This document shows, piece by piece, positions 1 to 8,133 of a stretch of DNA of 46,107 nt; within the stretch, counting starts at the first letter, position 1; every line of letters starts with the position of its first letter. The notes beneath the pieces are model-generated. The model made no database searches, had not been told where the DNA came from, and worked only from the letters and a program-made list of their open reading frames with translations. The position numbers and the translations under genes were made by a program. The DNA is from Cupriavidus sp. IDO (GTDB taxonomy: Bacteria > Pseudomonadota > Gammaproteobacteria > Burkholderiales > Burkholderiaceae): NCBI RefSeq assembly GCF_000812465.1, contig NZ_JWMA01000037.1, positions 1 through 46,107 on the forward strand, in the 5' to 3' direction.

Positions 1-366
1 ATGGTGAGGCGAGGCTGGGGCCGCATCATCAGCATATCCTCCATCATCGGCTCCAAAGGCGGCTTCGGCCAAACCAACTACGCTGCAGCCAAAGCCGGAA
101 TGCATGGCTTTACGAAGTCATTGGCACTCGAAGTTGCGAAGAGCGGTGTGACGGTCAACACCGTTTCGCCTGGCTTCATTGGCACCAAGATGGTGACCGC
201 CGTGCCACAGGAGATTCTCGATACCAAAATCATCCCGCAAATTCCTGTCGGCCGTCTTGGGAAGCCGGAAGAGGTGGCGGCATTGATTGTGTACCTATGC
301 TCGGAGGACGCCGCTTTCGTGACGGGGGCGAATATTGCCATCAACGGTGGGCAGCACATGCAGTGA
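1..366 (+). CDS. Acetoacetyl-CoA reductase-like SDR, C-terminal part
   Basis: The 121 visible residues are the C-terminal half of a classical short-chain dehydrogenase. The catalytic serine region (SISS, residues 11-14) and the Y27-x3-K31 pair are present, followed by the NTVSPG motif and a C-terminal NGGQHM ending. The stretch around FGQTNYAAAKAG and the ending resemble PhaB-type NADPH acetoacetyl-CoA reductases, which make 3-hydroxybutyryl-CoA for polyhydroxyalkanoate; this assignment is by family resemblance. The N-terminal Rossmann glycine motif lies outside the window, so the ATG at base 1 is probably internal and the gene continues to the left. Confidence 0.85.
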   Translation: MVRRGWGRIISISSIIGSKGGFGQTNYAAAKAGMHGFTKSLALEVAKSGVTVNTVSPGFIGTKMVTAVPQEILDTKIIPQIPVGRLGKPEEVAALIVYLCSEDAAFVTGANIAINGGQHMQ

Positions 367-1230
367 GGTCTGATGAACTGTCCAGCGCCCCACACAGGCC
401 GGAGCGCTGAACATAGTATGCTTTGACCGGAAGGAAACAGTGCGGCCTTACTGCAGACAGCCAGGCGTGGTGGGTATCCCTGTCCTGTGTCGAGCCAATG
501 ACGGAGGCGTCTGAGCAACACAATAGTTAACCCTGATATTAGGGTTATCTAATTCGCCTTTAAATTGAGCGCTGTAGGATCCCACTACCACCCGCGCTAC
601 CATCCTCGGTAACGCGGGTTCTTTTTTTGTAGGCGGTCGGCCCTGTTCAACCCTCGCGCGCCGGCGATCTTCGCTCGCTCTTCGAAGAGTTGGCTTGTTT
701 CATAAATGAAGCGCTTTTCAGGGTTACCACTGGCTCCTTGTCTTTAGATCCACGTCCAGCGCCGGCGTGGCATAGGGCGGCACGACCCTGGCGTTGCACA
801 CATATTCGGCTCGAATCTGAAGCCAACCCTGGAGCGAGAACGCCTTTGGCCCCGCTATCAGACGTCGTACCGTCCGAGACCGCCGCCGGTTCGACAGATC
901 CCATAGCGATACACCTGTTGGAAGCTTGGGCCGAGCGCTGGCAGGTAGTGCATGAGTGAAAGGAACTGAGAATTAAAAAGCTCCTGCGCCAGCGCGAGTC
1001 CATCATCCATCCCACGGAATTGTGCGGTGGCAAACAATGCGCGTCAGGCCACTCGGAATTGTGGGTGATGCGGTGCTTATACTCTTTAAGCATAAGTTAA
1101 GACGTGCGGTCCGGCGATTCTGCTGTGGCTACCCACGCCTCAATCTCGAACTCATAGAACTAGATCCTGTCACAGGCAACCATGTGGCTTTGGCCAGGGG
1201 CTGCTTGCGCTTTCAGGAGTTGAAATCATC
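367..1230. other. Long region without a recognisable gene
   Basis: Apart from the terminator, no convincing gene is seen. The plus-strand open frame at 690-959 (89 codons) has no clear ribosome-binding site, unusual composition and no family I recognise. It could be the tail of a decayed gene. Confidence 0.5.
590..629 (+). terminator. Rho-independent terminator
   Basis: A strong hairpin (ACCCGCG..TACC paired with GGTA..CGCGGGT, six-base loop) is followed by a run of seven T. It lies about 220 bases after the reductase stop with no convincing gene between, so it probably ends that transcript. Confidence 0.8.
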
Positions 1231-1554
1231 ATGCCTGTTAGCACCGTTGCACTCGTCAACGTACAACCACATGTAACACTTGAGCGCTGGAGAGTCCGCG
1301 AAACAAGGCTGGGCCAACGTCATTTCGTGGGGTATTGCGTAGAGAACCACGAGGGTCGTGTGAGCAGCGCTATCCAGTCCTTCGATACTGTCACGGGGGT
1401 CGGAGTAACTTCCAGCGGCCGGCGGTACTTGTTATCAGGCTGGCCCTGTTTTGATGGTGACGCTGAGCGTATCTGGGAGCGTCTGGCCGAACGGTATGAC
1501 ATCAGCGAGACCAAGGACGTCAGCATTGAATTTATGGCGCCACAAAAACCTTGA
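1231..1554 (+). CDS. Conserved-looking hypothetical protein, 107 aa
   Basis: An AGGAG ribosome-binding site sits about ten bases before the ATG. The product is soluble, without signal peptide or membrane segment. A central part (around QSFDTVTGVGVTSSGRRYLLSG) looks like a beta-rich domain, then a short helix with WERLAERYDI. I do not recognise a named domain. It lies just before a lipoprotein gene on the same strand (about 120 bases apart), so the two may be co-transcribed. Confidence 0.6.
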   Translation: MPVSTVALVNVQPHVTLERWRVRETRLGQRHFVGYCVENHEGRVSSAIQSFDTVTGVGVTSSGRRYLLSGWPCFDGDAERIWERLAERYDISETKDVSIEFMAPQKP

Positions 1555-1676
1555 GCGGCTTCCTTCGACGTAGGCGGCTCGCGTTCCTCATCCATGGACA
1601 ACGCGCAGGTCAATATGTACCTATATTGCGCCGCATTTTCAGGCAGACCAGGGTTCAAGCATTCAACGACTGGGAA

Positions 1677-2243
1677 ATGTCGCCTTTAATCCGGCTCATC
1701 TTAGCTGCCACCCTGGCGTTGGGCCTAACGGGCTGCGACCTCGACCCCACTCACAAGATTTACTTCGCCCCGGTCGTCGCCGGTGCAGTTGACGTGCAGG
1801 GAGGCGAGGGGCATTGGTGCACCGTGCCTTTGACCCTGGAGCAGGCCCTGCTGTTATCGCGCTGGCTGGAAGCTCATCGCGATGGGTGGCACGGCTTGAT
1901 GCAAACGCCCCCCTTTCCCTCTTTCAGTTTTGGCTTTGAATCCGCTGACGGCCGAAGGTACTCGCTAGAGGTGACTGTTGATCCTAACGGCAATGGGGGC
2001 GCTGTTGTCAACTTTCGCGGGCCGAAGCGAGCCCCTCTCTCGAGGCACTTGTCGTTGGAGGAAGTACGTACCTTGCGCGCGGCAGTTGGAATGGATGTGC
2101 CGAAGCGGCCAGCAACATGCCAATCCGCAAACAGCAAGAACGAGCAGTTTGGGGGCGGCGCTCGCATACATCAAACCGACTCTCGCTACCCATTCCGCAA
2201 GGGTGCTTGTAGCGCACACCGGCGGGTGTTGTTCCGTGCGTAG
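1677..2243 (+). CDS. Putative lipoprotein of unknown function
   Basis: The frame is open further upstream, but the ATG at 1677 gives a textbook lipoprotein signal: a short basic start, a hydrophobic core and lipobox LTGC with the acylated cysteine at residue 20. The mature part begins with DLDPTHKIYFAPVV and contains a compact domain up to about residue 145 (LSLEEVRTLRAAVGM). The last roughly 40 residues are low-complexity and basic and may be a read-through tail after a frameshift. Likely anchored in the inner leaflet of the outer membrane. No family recognised. Confidence 0.55.
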   Translation: MSPLIRLILAATLALGLTGCDLDPTHKIYFAPVVAGAVDVQGGEGHWCTVPLTLEQALLLSRWLEAHRDGWHGLMQTPPFPSFSFGFESADGRRYSLEVTVDPNGNGGAVVNFRGPKRAPLSRHLSLEEVRTLRAAVGMDVPKRPATCQSANSKNEQFGGGARIHQTDSRYPFRKGACSAHRRVLFRA

Positions 2244-2256
2244 ATTGGACGCCGCT

Positions 2257-2505
2257 TTATCCGTTGGAGCTGAGTTTTCGGTAGGCGAGAGCGGTGGTTA
2301 GGGAAATTTGGAAACCGCCTTCGCTCTTCAGTGAGAACCTGCCACGTGCAGCGCAACCGAAAATGTTGTCGAGATGTCTGCGCGAAATATAAAGAATGAC
2401 GCGAACTTTACGCATTGGCAGTTCCTCAATTTGGCAATTGGCTTCGGATTCATCGTTGACGTCGTCTGCCGTCAGTCCAGGTTTGCCGACAATTGCTTTG
2501 GTCAC
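2257..2505 (-). CDS. Small hypothetical protein, 82 aa, GTG start
   Basis: A near-consensus AGGAGG lies just upstream of a GTG start. The N-terminus (TKAIVGKPGLTADDVNDESEANC) is acidic; the rest is basic. The stretch is clearly lower in GC than the flanks, which hints at foreign origin or decay. Nothing in it matches a family I know. The ribosome-binding site is the main argument that it is real. Confidence 0.3.
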   Translation of the reverse strand: MTKAIVGKPGLTADDVNDESEANCQIEELPMRKVRVILYISRRHLDNIFGCAARGRFSLKSEGGFQISLTTALAYRKLSSNG

Positions 2506-2641
2506 AATATTATTCCTCCTCATCATGCGCCGCCGAGGGTACTTCAATACAAACTGTTAGCGGTTATGACTCGGCATGTGTCGGTCTTCTCTCTGAACGG
2601 CTCAGCGGTGTTGTAGCGGGATAGCTCACTGTGCTGCGTAG

Positions 2642-2830
2642 CTAGAGCTCAGCCGTCAATAGGGGCGTTTCATTGATACTGATGCTAGCGAATTCACCTG
2701 AAGCCAGCAATTCCGGAGGGATGGTAGCAGGGTCAATGGGCGTGAAGCCAAGGCGGGAGAAATAGTCAGCTGCCGCTCTAGTTCCGACGACCAGGGTATC
2801 GACGCCACGCAGGCGGGCATCAGCGACCAT
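2642..2830 (-). pseudogene. C-terminal remnant of a GNAT acetyltransferase
   Basis: The 62-residue frame has the end of a GCN5-related acetyltransferase: an A-x2-YFSRLGF motif where the last helix and strand of the fold close the acetyl-CoA site, followed by PPELLASGEF. The order resembles small GNATs found with arsenic-resistance genes. The acetyl-CoA pyrophosphate loop (Q/RxxGxG/A) and the first two thirds of the domain are absent, so it cannot be an active acetyltransferase. A good AAGGAG site precedes the ATG, so the stub may still be translated. Confidence 0.6.
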
Positions 2831-3353
2831 AATTTTCTCCTTTTTCTCTTGCAGAGACTCTAGGTCAGCATTGTTCGACGGTGTATTAGCGGATTCGCAC
2901 AGCGGTGACTTTCTGTAACGCCACGTCGAGGCGCTAGCTGTCCAGCTGGACTTTGGGGTCTGCAACACAACCGAGCGGCTTCTGCGTGGACAGGGGTCGG
3001 AGTACTTCCGAATGGACAAAGACTCGTGCGGGGGGAGGCGCATCCAGCTGTATTCGCGACTTGAGCTTGCCTGTTTCAGAACTTACGGATTGTCACGAGT
3101 TATGAGTCAACTCGGCTCGGGACAGTGCCGTTCTTGGCGGTAAGGCCGAGGCGCAGCCCGAAGGCGCGAAGGCCGCAGCCAGCGTGGACAAGACGAAGAA
3201 GCAATAAGCTGCTCCCATTGGGCGAACCGAGGGGGCGTTGCCGGGGCCAAGGCCGCTGCAACGTAGCCTGAGTGCAGGAGCTTTGCGGAGGGTCCAGGTT
3301 GGCTGGAAAGCCAGCCTGTCCTCTCCGCGTTTGTTCAAGATAAGGGAAGCGCC
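2831..3353. other. Gap with gene debris
   Basis: No intact gene. On the plus strand, 3114-3193 reads as a coding-like tail ending KAEAQPEGAKAAASVDKTKKQ and a stop, with an in-frame stop just before it; it looks like the end of a lost small exported protein. A small perfect hairpin (GGCTGG/CCAGCC) lies near 3303-3318. Confidence 0.35.
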
Positions 3354-3455
3354 ATGAAAGCCTTTGCCGCATCTACGCTGCTCGGCGGTTGCGTCGTGGT
3401 GCCGTATGATGGCGGGTACTATGGTGGTGGATACTACGGTCCGTACGGGTATTAG
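3354..3455 (+). CDS. Micro-lipoprotein, Gly/Tyr-rich, 33 aa
   Basis: A ribosome-binding site (AAGGGAAG) precedes an ATG that opens a 33-residue product: a short hydrophobic leader, lipobox LLGGC with cysteine at residue 13, then VVVPYD and a GGYYGGGYYGPYGY tail. Small Gly/Tyr-rich lipoproteins of this kind are common in Burkholderiaceae, but the leader is unusually short, which suggests an internal deletion in the signal peptide. It may be a decayed copy. Function unknown. Confidence 0.45.
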   Translation: MKAFAASTLLGGCVVVPYDGGYYGGGYYGPYGY

Positions 3456-3499
3456 GGCCCCCGGCACCACGGATACCATGGACATCATGGAGATGGCGA

Positions 3500-3913
3500 C
3501 TAACGCGGAATTTGAATCTTTGGTTGCGACCGAAATTCTAGCCATTCAGTTTCGACATCCGGCAGAACGACATCGGACCGCGCGTGGCGCCAAGCCAAAG
3601 CTTCTGAATCGTAGGCGGCGCCGACCACTGTGATCAGTCGCGCTATGCGGTCGCGAGGGTCAGCGGCAAGGCGCACGGCGATTTCACCACTCATGCTGAT
3701 GCCAACGACAGCGCGCGGCTCGGCTTCATCAAGGTACTGCAACGCTGCAAGTGCCTCGCGGTCACGCTTACTCAGGGAGTTGGCTGTTCGTGCCGAGCTC
3801 TCTCCGTGCCTGGAGAAATCCACGGCAACCGACCCAATCCCACGGCTCGACAGATTCTGGCGGAGCACAGACCAGTGGGACCGTTCGCTCGTGCTTGCGC
3901 CACCATGCAGCAC
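3500..3913 (-). pseudogene. Truncated alpha/beta hydrolase
   Basis: The frame shows the beginning of an alpha/beta hydrolase: an LHGGAS oxyanion-hole strand, a VAVDFSRHGES turn and the nucleophile elbow GISMSGE with serine in the GxSxG position. An in-frame stop lies only about ten codons before LHGG, removing the first strands, and the frame ends after 137 residues, before the acid and histidine of the triad. About half of a typical 250-residue protein is therefore missing. I read it as a broken gene. Confidence 0.6.
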
Positions 3914-4073
3914 GAGGCAACTGGCGCGGCCTGTGAACAGACCCTAGGCACATAGTTCTTGCAGCTGCCGGCGGCAACAAGCGCGTAGCACGATCATTCC
4001 TGCTACCCGCACCGCCTTACCGGCCGCCATTCAGTTCCACGCGTGGGCCTTTCCTTCCCGAGCGTGCCCAATC

Positions 4074-4116
4074 GCCGCCACCCGTCGCGCCGCCGGGAGA
4101 CGCGACGGGTGGCGGC
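4074..4116. repeat. Perfect 16-bp inverted repeat
   Basis: The arms GCCGCCACCCGTCGCG (4074-4089) and CGCGACGGGTGGCGGC (4101-4116) are exact reverse complements around an 11-base loop. It lies about 100 bases beyond the surE stop and could form a very stable GC hairpin. No T-run follows on either strand, so it would be an atypical terminator. Confidence 0.7.
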
Positions 4117-4218
4117 ACACGCTTAGCGCGACGGGAAGTAACCTTGCACGCAAATCGAATAGAAGAGGCCAGTCGGCTCGAGCGGACGGAGGTCCGCCTG
4201 CTCCCGTTGAAATATGTT

Positions 4219-5214
4219 CTAAGGCGCCAGCTTTACCAGCTCACGGTGCGCATGGCTGAACTGTTCGCGTGCCGTCGGTGTGGGGCGGAAGCCGACCTCG
4301 AGCGGCGAGATGGTGATGTGCCCGGCAAGGAAGGCAGGCGTCTCGGCGATCCGCGCCAGCTCGGGCGGCTCGGTGTCCGGGGCGCCAACGCCGATCGCTA
4401 CCGTGTGGTCGGGATTGCGCTTGTAGACGGTCGTGAATGAATCCACTGTGCCAGCGACCGTCAGACGTACGCCCGCTGGGGCTTTCCAGCCGGTGACGAC
4501 GGGGTAGTTGATGCTCAACGGGTGGGCCGCCGGCAGTAGCGGCTGGCCGGGAACGCGCCTGGCTTCCAGGCTGGCGATCACGCGGGCCAGGAAGGCTCCG
4601 GCCCTGGGAATCGTTGCCAGGGTGCTCGCAAAGCCGGTGCGTGCCTCGGTAAAGTCCACGCCGACACTCAGCGCGATGGCGGGCACGCCACGGCGCGCGG
4701 CGAACAGCACGTTCATCACCGTGCCCGAGTGCGGGATGGAATCCGACAGGTTCTCGCCGAAATTGGCCCCGGAGACGACCAGGTCCGGCGCGAAGCCGTT
4801 CTCCGGTCCGATGATCCTGAGGCCCATCGCGGTGGCGTCCACCGGCGTGCCGCTGCCCAGGTAGTCCGGGTTGGTGGCATTGAGCACGCTGCCTGCAACG
4901 AAGCCCGGCCTGACCCGGTGCACGCAGAACGTTTCCGCGCTGCCGGCGAGTGGTTCGATCACCAGCCGGGTGCTGCCGTCGGGCACGGCATAGGCGCCGC
5001 CGGAGCCGCTCTGGTTGGTGGCGGGGCCTACCGTGATCACGCGGTGGCCGGCCTCCTGCAGGGCCTTGCGAACGGCAGTGATGCCGGGCGCGGCGCAGCC
5101 GTCGTCATTGGTCAGCAGCACATTGAGTGCGTGGGCGGGGCTGGCCGCGGCGGCTGTTGCCGCGGCGGCGATACCGAGGATGCCGGGCCGCAGGCGGGCG
5201 GAAAGGCGAAGCAT
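4219..5214 (-). CDS. surE: Exported SurE-family 5'/3'-nucleotidase
   Basis: SurE proteins are metal-dependent phosphatases that act on nucleoside monophosphates and related small phosphates. The start at 5214 is set by an AAAGGAGA site and gives a Sec signal peptide (about residues 1-29, ending SPAHA). The mature protein starts with the metal-binding LLTNDDG motif (N36, D37, D38), and SGANFGENL and SIPHSGTVMNVLFAA follow in family order. At 331 residues it is longer than the cytosolic housekeeping SurE (about 250) because of the signal and a C-terminal extension. It is the last gene of the leftward catabolic operon, 92 bases after the aldolase. A periplasmic phosphatase in a degradation operon is odd; its substrate is unknown. 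Confidence 0.88.
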   Translation of the reverse strand: MLRLSARLRPGILGIAAAATAAAASPAHALNVLLTNDDGCAAPGITAVRKALQEAGHRVITVGPATNQSGSGGAYAVPDGSTRLVIEPLAGSAETFCVHRVRPGFVAGSVLNATNPDYLGSGTPVDATAMGLRIIGPENGFAPDLVVSGANFGENLSDSIPHSGTVMNVLFAARRGVPAIALSVGVDFTEARTGFASTLATIPRAGAFLARVIASLEARRVPGQPLLPAAHPLSINYPVVTGWKAPAGVRLTVAGTVDSFTTVYKRNPDHTVAIGVGAPDTEPPELARIAETPAFLAGHITISPLEVGFRPTPTAREQFSHAHRELVKLAP

Positions 5215-5306
5215 CGGAACCTGTCTCCTTTGTCTGTGCGTGGGAATGCAGTGCCCGGCAGCGCGGAGGCGGCGCCGGACTTGTTCTGATCCGGCGCGGC
5301 CGGCCG

Positions 5307-6332
5307 CTACGACACCGGCAGCCCGCGCTCGCGCGCAAGCGTGATCGCCGTATCCTCGATCATGTCCTCCTGCCCGCCCACCAGCCGCTGCCGGCCGAGC
5401 TCGACCAGGATCTCGCGCGCGGGGATGCGGTACTTGGCCTCGGCGCGCTTGGCGAACAGCAGGAAGGACGAATACACGCCGGCGTAGCCGAGCGTGAGCG
5501 CGTCGCGGTCGATGCGGATCGGGTGGTCCATGATCGGGACCACGAGGTCTTCGGCCACGTCGGCAATGCGGAACACGTCGACGCCGGTCTCGATGCCCAT
5601 GCGCTCGCACACGGCCACCAGCACTTCCATCGGCGTATTGCCGGCACCGGCGCCCAGTCCCGCGGCGGCGGCATCGATGCGGGTGGCACCGCAGGCAATC
5701 GCGGCGAGCGAGTTGGCCACGCCCATGGCCAGGTTGTGGTGGCCATGGAAGCCGAGCTCGGTCTCGGGGCGCAGCGCCTGCCGCACGGCGGTCAGCTTTT
5801 CGGTGACATCGTGGGGCAGCATATGGCCGGCCGAGTCGGTGATGTACAGGCAGTCGGCGCCGTAGCTTTCCATCATCAGGGCCTGCTCCACCAGCGTCTG
5901 CGCCGGTGCCATGTGCGCCATCATGAGGAAGCCGACGGTGTCCATGCCGAGCTTGCGCGCCATGCCGATATGCTGCTCGGAGACGTCGGCCTCGGTGCAA
6001 TGGGTGGCGACGCGGATGGTATGCACGCCGATCTCGTGCGCCATGCGCAGGTGGTCCACGGTGCCGATGCCGGGCAGCAGCAGCGCGGAGACGCGCGCCT
6101 GCTTCAGCTCGCCCAGCACCGCGCGCAGGTATTCCTCGTCGCTGTGCGCCGGAAAGCCGTAGTTGACTGACGCGCCGCCGAGGCCGTCGCCGTGGGTGAC
6201 TTCGATCAGCGGCACGCCGGCGGCGTCCAGCCCGCGTGCGATGCCTTTCATCTGTTCCAGCGAGATCTGGTGGCGCTTCGGGTGCATGCCGTCGCGCAGG
6301 GTCATGTCGTGCAGGGTGATGCGTTGGCCCAT
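5307..6332 (-). CDS. mhpE: 4-hydroxy-2-oxovalerate aldolase
   Basis: This enzyme splits 4-hydroxy-2-oxoacids into pyruvate and an aldehyde, the step before acetaldehyde dehydrogenase in meta-cleavage pathways. The 341-residue length fits the DmpG/BphI/MhpE family. Catalytic and Mn-binding residues are in place: R13-D14-G, H17 and the HGHHN motif with H196 and H198, which keep a constant four-residue offset from DmpG. A C-terminal domain that docks to the dehydrogenase is present. It lies 11 bases after the dehydrogenase gene, the usual order for the channelling complex. Activity on longer 4-hydroxy-2-oxoacids, as in steroid side-product degradation, is possible. Confidence 0.95.
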   Translation of the reverse strand: MGQRITLHDMTLRDGMHPKRHQISLEQMKGIARGLDAAGVPLIEVTHGDGLGGASVNYGFPAHSDEEYLRAVLGELKQARVSALLLPGIGTVDHLRMAHEIGVHTIRVATHCTEADVSEQHIGMARKLGMDTVGFLMMAHMAPAQTLVEQALMMESYGADCLYITDSAGHMLPHDVTEKLTAVRQALRPETELGFHGHHNLAMGVANSLAAIACGATRIDAAAAGLGAGAGNTPMEVLVAVCERMGIETGVDVFRIADVAEDLVVPIMDHPIRIDRDALTLGYAGVYSSFLLFAKRAEAKYRIPAREILVELGRQRLVGGQEDMIEDTAITLARERGLPVS

Positions 6333-6343
6333 GGCTCGGCTCC

Positions 6344-7249
6344 TCAGGCGGTGGCGGTTTCAGGATTGCCGGCGCGCATGGCGGCGGCGATGCACTCGGC
6401 GGTGCGGGCGGCGGAGGCAGTCATGATGTCCAGGTTGCCGGCGTACTTCGGCAGGTAGTCGCCAAGGCCTTCCACCTCCAGGAAGATCGAGACGCGCTTG
6501 CCGTCGAACACTGGCCCGTTCTTCAGGGTGTAGCCGGGCACGTACTTGCGGACTTCGGCAATCATGTCGTGCACCGAGGCGGTAATCGCGGCAACGTCGG
6601 GCGCGTCGTCGGTCAGGCAGTGGATGGTGTCGCGCATGATCAGCGGCGGCTCGGCCGGGTTGATCACGATGATGGCCTTGCCCTGGCGGGCACCGCCCAC
6701 GGCCTGGATCGCGCCCGCGGTGGTACGGGTGAACTCGTCGATATTGCGGCGCGTGCCTGGCCCGACCGAGCGCGACGACACCGTCGCCACGATCTCGCCA
6801 TACGCCACCGGCTGCACGCGCGACACGGCGTACACCATCGGGATGGTTGCCTGGCCGCCGCACGTCACCATGTTGACGTTCATCTCGTTGCTGCCGATAT
6901 GGGCCTCGAGGTTGACCGGTGGCACGCAGAACGGCCCTATCGCCGCCGGCGTGAGGTCGATCACGCGCACGCCGCGCGCGGTCAGTTTCGCCGAGTGTTC
7001 AGCGTGGACATAAGCAGAGGTGGCATCGAAGGCGATGCGGATATCGTCGGCTTCCAGGTGCGGCAGCAGGCCGTCGATGCCGTCGCTGGTGGTCTTCAGC
7101 CCGAGCTCGCGCGCACGGGCCAGGCCTTCGGAGCCTGGCTCCACGCCGACCATCCAGACCGGTTCCAGGATTTGGCTGCGGCGCAGCTTGTAGAGCAGGT
7201 CGGTGCCGATATTGCCGGGCCCGATCAGGGCACATCGGATCTTGTTCAT
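6344..7249 (-). CDS. mhpF: Acetaldehyde dehydrogenase (acylating)
   Basis: It converts acetaldehyde (or propanal) with CoA and NAD to the acyl-CoA, working in a complex with the adjacent aldolase so that the aldehyde is channelled. The 301-residue protein has an N-terminal NAD-binding GPGNIGTD motif (residues 10-17) and the catalytic thiol C130 in [12 protein letters not shown]. Regions [13 protein letters not shown] and NPAEPP match the family. It begins 35 bases after the hydratase stop and ends 11 bases before the aldolase, so the three genes are clearly one operon. Confidence 0.95.
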   Translation of the reverse strand: MNKIRCALIGPGNIGTDLLYKLRRSQILEPVWMVGVEPGSEGLARARELGLKTTSDGIDGLLPHLEADDIRIAFDATSAYVHAEHSAKLTARGVRVIDLTPAAIGPFCVPPVNLEAHIGSNEMNVNMVTCGGQATIPMVYAVSRVQPVAYGEIVATVSSRSVGPGTRRNIDEFTRTTAGAIQAVGGARQGKAIIVINPAEPPLIMRDTIHCLTDDAPDVAAITASVHDMIAEVRKYVPGYTLKNGPVFDGKRVSIFLEVEGLGDYLPKYAGNLDIMTASAARTAECIAAAMRAGNPETATA

Positions 7250-7284
7250 GATGTCTCGCGTCGCAAAGTCAGGAAGTCAGGAAG

Positions 7285-8067
7285 TCAGGAGAACACGGCG
7301 GTGCAGCCGCCAATGCCGGTGATGTGCATGGACAGCCGGTCGCCGGCCTGCACGGGAATCAGCGCCGCCAGCGAGCCCGACAGGATGGTCTCGCCGGCAA
7401 GCAGGGGAATGCCGAAGCTGCCGAGCGTGTTCGCCAGCCACGCCACCGCGTCGGCGGGGTGGCCCAGCGCGGCGCTGCCGAGTCCGGTGGCCACGCACTC
7501 GCCGTTCTTCTTGAGCGTCATCGCGCACGCGCCCAGGTCCAGCGCATGCGGGCTGACGCGCGCTTCGCCCAGCACATAGACGCCGCAGGAGGCGTTGTCG
7601 GCGACGGTGTCTTCAATGCGGATGCGCCAGTCCCGGATGCGCGAATCCACGATCTCGAAGCAGGCCGCCACCGCTTCGGTGGCGTCGAGCACCTCGTCGC
7701 GCGTGACACCCGGTCCGCGCAGATCGCGCCGCAGGAAGAAGGCGATCTCGCCCTCGGCGCGCGGCTGGATCAGGGTGTCGGCGGGAATGGGCTGGCCGGC
7801 GGCGTATTGCATGCTTTGCAGCAGAATGCCGAAGTCCGGCTGATGCACATCCAGCATCTGCTGCACGGCCTCGCTGGTCACGCCGATCTTCTTGCCGGTG
7901 ACGCGGTCGCCGGCCGCCAGCCGGTGGGCAATAAAGCCTTGCTGGATGCGATAGGCATCGCGCACGTCGAGCCCCAGTCCGCGGCCACTGAGTGGCGGCA
8001 CCGGCGAGCGCGTAAGCAGCGCATGGTGGAGTTCGTTGCTGAGCGTTGTGATCAGGTCGGCGGTCAT
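7285..8067 (-). CDS. mhpD: 2-hydroxypenta-2,4-dienoate (2-oxopent-4-enoate) hydratase
   Basis: The enzyme adds water to the dienol produced by meta-cleavage hydrolases, giving 4-hydroxy-2-oxovalerate. The 260-residue product belongs to the fumarylacetoacetase-like fold: GKKIGVTS near the N-terminus, the metal-binding EGEIAFFL segment and a C-terminal GDRLSMHITGIG. I use the ATG at 8067; an in-frame GTG seven codons earlier is possible, and neither has a strong ribosome-binding site, so translation may depend on coupling to the upstream gene. MhpD, DmpE, BphH and TesE are named versions of the same activity. Confidence 0.93.
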   Translation of the reverse strand: MTADLITTLSNELHHALLTRSPVPPLSGRGLGLDVRDAYRIQQGFIAHRLAAGDRVTGKKIGVTSEAVQQMLDVHQPDFGILLQSMQYAAGQPIPADTLIQPRAEGEIAFFLRRDLRGPGVTRDEVLDATEAVAACFEIVDSRIRDWRIRIEDTVADNASCGVYVLGEARVSPHALDLGACAMTLKKNGECVATGLGSAALGHPADAVAWLANTLGSFGIPLLAGETILSGSLAALIPVQAGDRLSMHITGIGGCTAVFS

Positions 8068-8133
8068 AACGGGAAGGTCGGAAATCACTGCCGCAGCGGC
8101 AGCGCGCCGCGGCAGTTCGGATCGGAACTGGCC

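Noticed and set aside
4219..6000. A 593-codon minus-strand frame covering surE and part of the aldolase
   Set aside because: Only the part from 5214 on is surE, with its own ribosome-binding site and signal peptide. The upstream part is arginine- and glycine-rich noise from the aldolase gene read out of frame.
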